Assembly (NCBI GenBank): GCA_015679605.1
Contig: JAAAVE010000457.1
Coordinates: forward strand, 1 to 13,168
Direction: 5' to 3'
Length of the DNA: 13,168 nucleotides
From: Podila epigama
Lineage: Eukaryota > Mortierellomycota > Mortierellomycetes > Mortierellales > Mortierellaceae
Both the position numbers and the translations under genes were made by a program. Of the stretch, positions 1 to 7,253 are shown one piece after another (position 1 is the first letter of the stretch; every line of letters starts with the position of its first letter). The notes under the pieces are model-generated. The model saw only the letters and a program-made list of their open reading frames with translations, ran no database searches and was not told where the DNA came from.

Positions 1-59
1 AAGATCGGTCTTTCATTCTGGAGTCTGTTCTCTCCTTAAGCCACATATCTAATCTACAG
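1..59 (+). other. 3' end of an intron of the histidine kinase gene
   Basis: The stretch is pyrimidine-rich and ends in CTACAG directly before GAA ATG CTT CGG, where the GAF reading frame begins. The ATG at 63 therefore looks internal, not the start codon. The intron donor and all earlier exons are outside the window. Confidence 0.6.
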
Positions 60-3000
60 GAAATGCTTCGGGCCATATCCACTGCGCTTGACAACATTCT
101 CGTTGGCCATCCACCAGAGGAAATGGCAATCATTCTGCAGCAAAAGGACGAGAGTTTGCCCAACGGCGGAACCTGGGCTATCATTGAAGACAAATTTCAA
201 CCTGGAAAGACTCAGTCAACGCTCACGTGGACTGACCTATCAGAACGACGCGATCACATGCCTGTCTTGGTTCGGAAAGCTCTTGACACACAGGAGCCTG
301 TTTTTTCGACAGCCGTTGGTAGCCGTTCACAATTGCCAACCATCGCATGTGTCCCCATCATCCGGAGCCACTCAGGGACGTCGGCATTGGTCGGTGCTAT
401 TTATTTGCACCATCTTCATCCACGCTTCTATTTCACAAAGCGAGACCGCGACATGCTCGTGCTGTTTTGCCAAAAGCTTGCCAGCCCACTACAGAATTGT
501 GACAAGTTTGAAAGCCTCCAAAAGCAACTTAATTTGGCAACGCAACGGAATAGGTTCCTTGAGGATACTATGGCCATGATTCAAAAGGTACCAGTTCATT
601 TTGTCGTACACTATATGTGTGTGTGAGTGGGTGCATGAAAGTATGTGTGTATGGCCCAATCCCAGTTTCTTTTTCATTAACTTGTGGGTAACGTTTTCCC
701 ATTTTCCTTACGAATTATACTAGAACGAGCATGAAGTATTCTCATGGATGGAGGCATTACCATGCTTTGTCTGGGCTGCTGAACATGACAATGGTATGTT
801 GCATTTTCATGAGGTATTGCATTGATTGACCAGTGCTCCATGTTGGCAAGAAATAACCTTTTAGCAACCTTTCTCGTGTAAACCACAGTGGCAAGCCGAA
901 GATACCTGTCAAGATCATGGTTTGACTTTACTGGGCTCCCTGGGGATACGCGGACAAGTGACCGATGGATTAGCGCCATGCAGTATGTTGACCGTCAATG
1001 TCGTCTAGCGTCACTTGGGCATAATTGTATATGACCTAACCTGTTCTTTTTCGACTATCTCACTTTTAGCCCTGACGATGTAGCTACATTTCAAAAAGAA
1101 GTAGCGCAAAGTTACAAGACCGGTGTTTGCAAGGACTGCGAGTTCAGACTGATGAGATATGACGGCGTGTATCGATGGCATCTGTCAAAGGCCGTTCCCA
1201 TCTTGAACCATAGTGGAGCCATTCTCAAATGGGTTGGTGTCACTATCGATATTGGTACGATGACCCCTTTTGTGGAACATGAGTGCTCTTTCTGAATGTC
1301 ATATATCTACATACAAGTTTTCAAATCACCTTACCCCTCTTCTAACGCACTATCGTGTATGGGTTCTTGGGAACATAGATGACTTGTACCTCGCTCAAAA
1401 GGCAGAGCTGCACAAGAAATCAAACTTCCTGGCCAACATGAGTCATGAGCTTCGTACACCCTTTAGCGGATTTCACGGAATGCTGACCCTCTTGGGCTAT
1501 TCAAACCTGGATGAAGAGCAGCAGGAGATTGTCTATACCGCCAAGCAGAGTTGCGAGAAGCTATTGTTGATCATCGACGACCTCTTAGGTACTGAGCCAA
1601 CAGTGAACATTGAAAAGGGTGTTTCATGCTTTCCCTATTAGAACTAAGCAGTGGAAGCAGCGGAGCGGTAATTGCAAACAATGTGTAGCATCCATTTTGA
1701 CTAATCCCGTTGCGCTCTACGTCGTTCATCGAATCATAGATTTTTCAAAACTCGAGGCCGACAAGCTGACCTTGGAAGCATCACCCTTTGATCTGGAGGA
1801 GGTGTTTGACGAAGTTGAAAACATTGTAGAACCCCTGGCATCCCAACGCTCCCTGGAACTAGCTTTCATCAAGGACGATAATGTCCCCGACATGGTCATT
1901 GGCGACTGTAATCGACTGAAGCAAATCTTGCTCAATCTTGTTGGGAACGCTATCAAGTTTACACACTCTGGTCATGTCATTGTCCGTTGCAAAGTGCTCG
2001 ACCGGGACTCGGACATGGATACAATTGCTTCAGGATCTGCAGCCGATATGATGGACGATGACAAGTTTTACTTCCGACACGAGAAGAATGGTGGGGGTCA
2101 ATGTCAATCCGAGATGCGGCCACCAAATTCTGGTCGGTTCTCGACACCAGAACCGTTGAGCGAGAACGCGATCAAGCTGATGTTCGAGGTTGAGGATACA
2201 GGCATTGGTATCAGTCAAGAGGAGCAGGTAGGGCTTTTCTCTCCCTTCTCTCAAGTTGATGGAAGTGCAACAAGGTCATACGAGGGATCAGGCCTTGGGC
2301 TGTCCATTTGTCTTCAACTAGTCAAGTTGATGAAAGGACGAATTGGACTTTTTTCAGAACGTGACAAGGGTTCGACCTTTTGGTTCGTGATCCAGTGTGA
2401 AGAGTGCTCGGCTGCAGACTTGACGGCGCGACTGTCGCCAGAAGCAGATTCGATTGATTCGACAAAGGAGATCAAGCGGATCACACGCACGTTGGGAACA
2501 CCGCGTATCTTGATCGCCTCCACCAGCGAAACGACCATCAAAACGCTACAATCCTACCTCACCGACTTTAACACCGAGGTGGCCGATCTGCCTTCCGCGG
2601 CCGCCAGCCGTCTTGTCGAATCTGTCGCGAACGGCATCAGCTTTGACTTTGTTTGCTGGTATGTGTGCACATCCACTGTGCATGGTCACTTGCCATTGGC
2701 TGTCGGCAATGGTATTCTTCGTATTCTTGTCCTTGTCATTGTCCTTGTGTTTAAATTTTTATATTTTATTTTCTTTCTCTGATAGGGACTTTCCAAAGTA
2801 CGATCCACACCATACCACTATGCTGGAATTGCAATCACGGCCTAGCTTGAACAACGTTCATTTTGTTCTCTTGTACACACCATCGTCGGATTATCTTCGA
2901 CGCGCGCAGTCTCTTCAACTGCCTCCAACCTCAGGATCCTCGGCATCTTCACTCGGAGGTGTACGCAAGAGGCCGACTTTGAGTCAATCCCTTTCTGTAA

Positions 3001-5554
3001 AGCCGGAAAGCGGCAGCCCCCCTATGAGCAATGGATCAGTCTCAGGTATATGTGAAGTGCCGGGTCTGAGCCCCGCCAAGCTAAACAGCCTACGAATCAC
3101 TTGTATCTCCAAGCCGATCCGTCGGCTCAAGTTGCTTAAAGCGTTTGTTGAGGTTCTGGATGACTCGACAAAGATCCATGATGCCAATCTTGTCAAGAAG
3201 GGGACTGCCACCCCTCTAGCCGGACCTTCCAGCCCTTCGCCTTCTACAGCAACTACATTGAGTTCTCCATTAGGATCACCATTGAGCACCATAAGTGCCG
3301 CCTCTACTTTACCTTCAGCTTCTCTGGCTTGGAGTGCCTGTCCTTTGACCGCATCCTCGCTGGAATATGCGCTTGGTGCATCCGAAGACGGAGACGTTAA
3401 ACGTGAAGATGAAAGGCCTCTACTCATACCCGTAGATAGTGGCAGCCACATGCTGCAAAAGGCTGAGGAGCAGTCTCTTGTCGCTGCAGCTTTGGGAGTT
3501 TCATTGCCGCAAGGATCAGATGGGGAAGTGGATTCATCAGGGCATTCAGAAGCAGTGCAAGAGGAGGCAGTGGCGGAAGAGGTTGAACAAGTCGTGACAG
3601 TCCTTGAGCGCGGAATGACCCCAGTCGTGCCCCAAGAGCCAGTAATTCCAAGCCAACCATCCAATACGGATAAGAGCTCAAAGACGATCACAGTAACGTC
3701 AGCACCAACAAACTCGACTTCAAAACGGGTTGTAAAGTCGCCGGCATCAACCCTCAAGGCCAAGGCGCGCTCTAACTCGCCCAAGCCTGCCAAAGCTTCC
3801 AAGCTCGTCACAGATGAGAAGACTGATATTTCGCTTTCGTTCGAAGAGGCTAGTAGGATTGCAGGCATGCGCATTCTTATTGCCGAAGGTATGAAAGACG
3901 AGAAGACTTTTGCATGAATTTTGATCTATATTTTTATATCATGTACATTGTCGCTTGTACAAATGTTGACCCTCCCCCTTGTTTTTCTTGCTTTATAGAC
4001 AACATTGTTGCGCAAAAGGTATTATCGAGGCAGCTAGCCATGTTTGGACTAGTCATCTCCTGCGCAAACGACGGAGCCGAGGCACTGTCACTTTTCAAAT
4101 CGCACCCGCGTGGGTATTATACCATGGGATTTTTTGACCACCACATGCCCAATTGTAAGTTTCACTTTTTGTGGTGGTTATCAACTCTATATTCGATGAT
4201 TGCGCCTCTATAAATGGGATATTGTGCTAACACACGGAAATGGATTTTAGGTGACGGTGTCCAAGCAACTCAACAAATCCGAGCACTGGAAAAAGAGCAT
4301 GCAGCCGAAGTAAAGGGGCCAGTGCCCAGACTGCCAGTGGTTGCAGTGTCAGCTGACATTCAGGAGACTGCGCGCAAGGCATGTCTCAACTCTGGGATGG
4401 AACGTTATGTCACAAAGCCATTGATGCAAAAGGATCTAGTGTCAATGGTTCGACAGTATTGTGTTGAAGGCGATGCTCAGGCCAGTACGCACCCTTATGT
4501 GCCACCACCGCCAACATGTGATGTTGGTTCGGGCGGTATGAGCGCCGAGGCGATTCTTGCAACGTCGACAATAGCTGGTATGAACATCCTCTCCATCCCA
4601 CCCACGACCACACCACAACCTTGTAGCAATGTGTGTGAACGATCTCCTTCACTGAAGCCTGTTGCCGCACCTCCAATTAAGCGCGAACTTAACTTGACGC
4701 CAGCCCAACTCCGTGGCCTTGCCTTGATCCGGGAGAATACTATGCAGGACGAAAGCTCAAAGGTTGGAGGGGGTGGCAACATCAATACCATGTCGTCGGC
4801 CTACCCTACAAACTCTACGGGAGGTTCTTTGGGAGGCATACAGTCATCGCAGGGTATCCAATACGGTCATCAAGGCGGATTGAAGAGCCAAGGGACTTAT
4901 ACCCAAGGAGGACCTCTCGGAGGTGTATCCATGTCCCTGGCAAAATCATCTTCCTCCTCGTCCCTCTCTGCAAGCTACCATGGCTCGATGCAGCCAGTCT
5001 TGACCTCTGCACCTTTGACATCGACATCGACCATGATGTCCGCAGGTACGTGCTACAAGCAGGGTCCTATGGCAGCAATGGCGGCGGGTGCAGCAGCAGC
5101 CGTTGCAGTGGCCTCTGCGGCAGTTAATACGGTCAGCTCAGCCATTAGTGACCATATCCACCCTCCATCGATTTACGCAGCCCACAGCCATGGCTTTTCC
5201 TCTGCCAACTCATCTGCCTCCACCTGTGGGAATGCATCTTTTCGGCTGGAGTCGACAGAAAAGCAGTACCCAACACAGTACCAGCATTATCAGCAACAAG
5301 AGTTTCAACAGAATCAGCAGAAGCAACTTCAGCAACAGCAATTTCAACCTTCATCCGTGGTGTTCCATTCTGAGCAACAGGTGTTTGTTCCATATGTCCA
5401 TCCATGTGAGCCTGGTCTAGCAACCGGTCCCTCAGAGTCGTTATCAAAGCCCGAGTCAGAAGGGACACCTACCGCCGACTCGGGCTCTGCCCAAGCGCCA
5501 GCTGCATCAGTGCCGTTATCCATGACACCAGTTAAACTCACAGCATGGTTATAG
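60..5554 (+). CDS. Hybrid histidine kinase (GAF-PAS-HisKA-HATPase-pseudoREC-REC), 5' end off window
   Basis: This is a sensor kinase for a multistep phosphorelay: it autophosphorylates on His and passes phosphate to its own receiver, then presumably to an Hpt protein. Exons 60-587, 724-793, 889-982, 1070-1254, 1379-1588, 1740-2658, 2786-3888, 3999-4154 and 4251-5554 join without a frame error into 1,522 residues. GAF is at about 1-165 and PAS/PAC at about 180-292 (SWFDFTG, HPDD). HisKA has NMSHELRTP with His at residue 315 (codon 1444). HATPase_c has its N box near 417 (LLNLVGNAIKF), G1 VEDTGIGIS near 513 and G2 GSGLGLSI near 545. A degenerate receiver lies at about 616-797. The canonical receiver has ILIAED near 1030, Asp 1083 in FFDHHMPN and Lys 1144 in VTKP. 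The tail from about 1160 is disordered. No transmembrane segment is visible, so it is probably cytosolic. The true start lies upstream, because position 60 follows an intron acceptor. Confidence 0.93.
588..723 (+). other. Intron between GAF and PAS exons
   Basis: 136 bp, donor GTACCA, acceptor TACTAG, phase 0, with a TTAAC branch candidate at 677-681. Reading through gives a stop at 624-626. Removing it joins the coiled region after GAF (ending MIQK) to NEHEVFSWMEALP, the start of PAS. Confidence 0.85.
794..888 (+). other. Intron inside the PAS domain
   Basis: 95 bp, donor GTATGT, acceptor CCACAG, phase 1. Removal joins WAAEHDN to ASRRYLSRSWFDFTG and restores a continuous PAS fold. Confidence 0.85.
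983..1069 (+). other. Intron inside the PAS domain
   Basis: 87 bp, donor GTATGT, acceptor TTTTAG, phase 2, with a perfect CTAAC branch motif at 1036-1040. The splice rebuilds the PAS motif SAMHPDD across the junction. Confidence 0.9.
1255..1378 (+). other. Intron between PAS/PAC and HisKA
   Basis: 124 bp, donor GTACGA, acceptor CATAG, phase 1, with CTAAC at 1342-1346. Removal joins GVTIDI to DDLYLAQKAELHKKSNFLAN, the usual helix leading into the H box. Confidence 0.88.
1589..1739 (+). other. Intron inside the HisKA dimerisation domain
   Basis: 151 bp, donor GTACTG, acceptor CATAG, phase 1, with CTAAT at 1701-1705. Removal gives LLIIDDLL followed by DFSKLEADKL, the standard second HisKA helix. 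Confidence 0.9.
2659..2785 (+). other. Intron inside the degenerate first receiver
   Basis: 127 bp, donor GTATGT, acceptor GATAG, phase 2, with a very T-rich 3' half. Removal joins SFDFVCW to DFPKYDP. Confidence 0.85.
3889..3998 (+). other. Intron at strand 1 of the second receiver
   Basis: 110 bp, donor GTATGA, acceptor TATAG, phase 1. The codon split between the two exons becomes the acidic Asp of ILIAEDN, so correct splicing is needed to make the receiver's acid pocket. Confidence 0.9.
4155..4250 (+). other. Intron just after the receiver phospho-acceptor loop
   Basis: 96 bp, donor GTAAGT, acceptor TTTTAG, phase 1, with CTAAC at 4227-4231. Removal joins DHHMPN to CDGVQATQQIR, giving the family's MPxxDG loop. 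Confidence 0.92.
5070..5350 (+). repeat. Ala-rich and Gln-rich low-complexity coding tail of the kinase
   Basis: The 3' part of the kinase's last exon has an Ala/Val-rich run (about 5070-5130, AAMAAGAAAAVAVASAA) and a Gln-rich run built mainly on CAA/CAG (about 5278-5347). These are simple-sequence coding tracts in a disordered tail, without a recognisable domain. Confidence 0.75.
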
Positions 5555-5558
5555 TTCC

Positions 5559-5648
5559 ATTTTAATTTTTTTTTTTTCTTTTTTCCATTTTTTCTTTTTT
5601 TCTTTTTTTTCTATTTTTTCTTTTTTTCTCTTTTTTTTTTCTTTTTTC
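5559..5648 (+). repeat. T-rich homopolymer-like tract 3' of the kinase gene
   Basis: About 90 bp made almost only of T runs with scattered C, A and G, starting a few bases after the kinase stop codon. It probably lies in the 3' UTR or terminator/polyadenylation region of the kinase, or acts as a nucleosome-poor poly(dT) element ahead of the next gene. No clear AATAAA is visible on the plus strand here. Confidence 0.8.
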
Positions 5649-5702
5649 GATTTCTCAATTTCTCATAAAAGGGGGAGAAGGAAGTAGAGGAGGAGGCCAA
5701 CG

Positions 5703-5837
5703 ATGCAATTTGAAGATATTTTATTAGAGGTGCAAAACCACCTGAGAATTCAACGCGAAAGAGTAGATCGTTTTTTGACGCGTTTGAAGATGCAGGATAC
5801 AATCTATCAAACTGCCACAAGCAGGGCGGTAGTCTAA
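5703..5837 (+). CDS. Small 44-codon ORF upstream of the dioxygenase (status uncertain)
   Basis: An ATG-started ORF of 44 residues (begins MQFEDILLEVQNHL) ends with TAA at 5835-5837, 84 bp before the dioxygenase ATG. The peptide reads as an amphipathic, charged helix (RIQRERVDRFLTRLKM) and is not simple sequence. I do not recognise it. It could be a uORF in the dioxygenase leader or a small gene. It could also be an upstream exon: a GTAGTC donor at 5829 and a CAG acceptor ending at 5945 would define a 117-bp intron that joins it in frame to DDMTWPRL. The donor is weak, so I do not merge it with the next gene. Confidence 0.35.
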   Translation: MQFEDILLEVQNHLRIQRERVDRFLTRLKMQDTIYQTATSRAVV

Positions 5838-5921
5838 GCCACATTCCACATAATTTGTTCTCCTCTTGTGGATTCACCACCACGGCTCATTGTTAACCAA
5901 AAAAAACAACCATCGTTCTTC

Positions 5922-6982
5922 ATGGACTACCATGCGATTGGTCAGGATGACATGACCTGGCCGCGATTGTCTTCACCTTCCTTCTCGGCCTCGCGCCCTG
6001 CACCACGGTGGACGACTGTGATCGGCCCGAGCCAGGTGCTCGTTTTCCAAAACTTTCTGAACGTGGGGGACACCAGCGCACTCGTTGAATATATCCTGGC
6101 GCAGATGAAGGTGCAGATTGATGCCTATCCACGGAAGCCAAACATACCTCGGCCAGGGTATGCATTTCGTGATAATGACCGGATTGCAATCCAATCCCCG
6201 GAATTTGCGAGTATGCTCTGGAATAAAGCTGGACTTCGAGACCGGTGGTTTGAATTATGGCAACATCCCAAGTATGGTCTCGAGACAGCTCAAGGAGAGT
6301 GTATTGTATGATACCCTCCAAAAAAAGTTCATCTCAACCACAACCCCCACCGAAACCTTTGCCCGAGCGTGTATTTATACTTCTTTGTTTCTTTTGGTTA
6401 TACGTACTTTGATGGGGATGGCGAACCACAAAAAAATAGACATCCGGTACAAGGAATATCAAGCGAGTACGACATGCAGTAGGGCTTAGCAGCAACATTC
6501 GCTTCTACCGTTACCAGACTGGACAGAGTTTTGGCGCACATTATGATGAGTCTGTGATCGAGGATGCAGAGCAAGGGACCGTGTCAGAATACACTGTCTT
6601 GATCTACTTGAACGGCGAGCGAGACTCTGACCTTTTAGGCGGGGAGACGGTATTTTTTCCAAAGGGCAAGAAACCGATCCCCACCACAAGTAGGTCTACC
6701 TCAGCAGCAGCATCATCATCATCTGGTCGAGGATCAAGACAAAAGTCAGCAAATGCAGGAGCTAAAGGCCTAAGTCAAAAGCAAGAGGCGAGCAGCAGCA
6801 ACAGCAGCACCAGTGGCAATGAGCTCTTTTATACACTCCCGAATGGAGGGATTGCAGTCAAACCAGAACGTGGACTCTTACTGGTGCATAGGCATGGCGA
6901 CGAGTGCATGCTTCACGAGGCCTTGATAGTGGATCGTGGATTCAAATACGTACTCAGGACCGATGTCGTATATGAGCCATAG
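5922..6982 (+). CDS. 2-oxoglutarate/Fe(II)-dependent dioxygenase, prolyl 4-hydroxylase-like
   Basis: It is predicted to hydroxylate a substrate using O2 and 2-oxoglutarate. Exons 5922-6271 and 6490-6982 give 280 residues. The N-terminal part (FQNFLNVGDTSALVEYI, then RPGYAFRDNDRIAI) is the helical support seen in this dioxygenase group. The double-stranded beta-helix has SNIRFYRYQTGQSFGAHYD with metal ligands His134 and Asp136, the strand SEYTVLIYLN, the distal His259 in CMLHE, and Lys269 in FKYVLRTDVVY as likely 2-oxoglutarate contact. No signal peptide or ER-retention motif is seen, so a cytosolic or nuclear location is more likely than collagen-type ER hydroxylation. A Ser/Gly/Gln-rich insert of about 50 residues (about 183-230) sits inside the fold. 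The ATG at 5922 is the first in-frame ATG. The substrate cannot be read from the sequence. Confidence 0.88.
6272..6489 (+). other. Intron of the dioxygenase gene
   Basis: 218 bp, the longest confident intron in the window; donor GTATGG, acceptor CTTAG, phase 2. Reading through gives a stop at 6309-6311. Using the CAG ten bases upstream as acceptor gives an immediate stop, so 6489 is forced. The junction yields WQHPNSNIRFYRY, as expected for the family. Confidence 0.88.
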
Positions 6983-7253
6983 ACAGTTGTTCTTTATATA
7001 TCAAGTTGCAAGTCGCCACGTCGTTTGACAATATTTTTTTCATTCGTTTGCTGTCATCCATTCTTCATTTCTTGTCAATCAAGACTAGAATTACCTACAA
7101 TGTACAACAATGCAAGAATTACGATGACAACCCCAAAACGGATCAAACCAATCCACCTCCTTATGAACGACGATGCCCCATTATAATGTTTCTCGGGCAA
7201 ACAAAGAACGAGGTCGTGTCCGTGGACCTCTCGACTCTTCTCGGAATCATTGG
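6983..7253. other. Convergent intergenic region
   Basis: 271 bp between the stop codons of the plus-strand dioxygenase and the minus-strand unknown gene; it must hold both 3' ends. It contains a TTTATATATC stretch and a T run on the plus strand. On the minus strand a frame offset from the annotated protein stays open to 7075 and encodes a hydrophobic segment (see findings). No canonical AATAAA was seen. Confidence 0.6.

Noticed and set aside
598-640. GT-rich microsatellite-like stretch as a possible regulatory Z-DNA element
   Set aside because: It is short, imperfect and lies inside an intron, so nothing beyond simple sequence can be supported.
2613-2785. A plus-strand start at 2613 with a Leu/Ser-rich hydrophobic stretch before the second half of the kinase
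   Set aside because: The hydrophobic residues come from the T-rich intron at 2659-2785. Clean donor and acceptor sites remove it and keep the receiver-like fold continuous.
2984-3874. A 296-codon antisense ORF opposite the kinase exon
   Set aside because: It lies entirely opposite a confident coding exon, is Ser/Thr-rich and reflects the codon composition of the spacer. No domain or independent start context is visible.
5868-5921. An earlier GTG start for the dioxygenase
   Set aside because: Nuclear fungal genes normally start at ATG. The first in-frame ATG is at 5922, and the upstream peptide is Lys/Gln simple sequence.
6118-6489. A second plus-strand ORF overlapping the dioxygenase first exon and intron
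   Set aside because: It is a shifted frame of a well-supported exon and runs into the intron. The annotated frame carries the family motifs.
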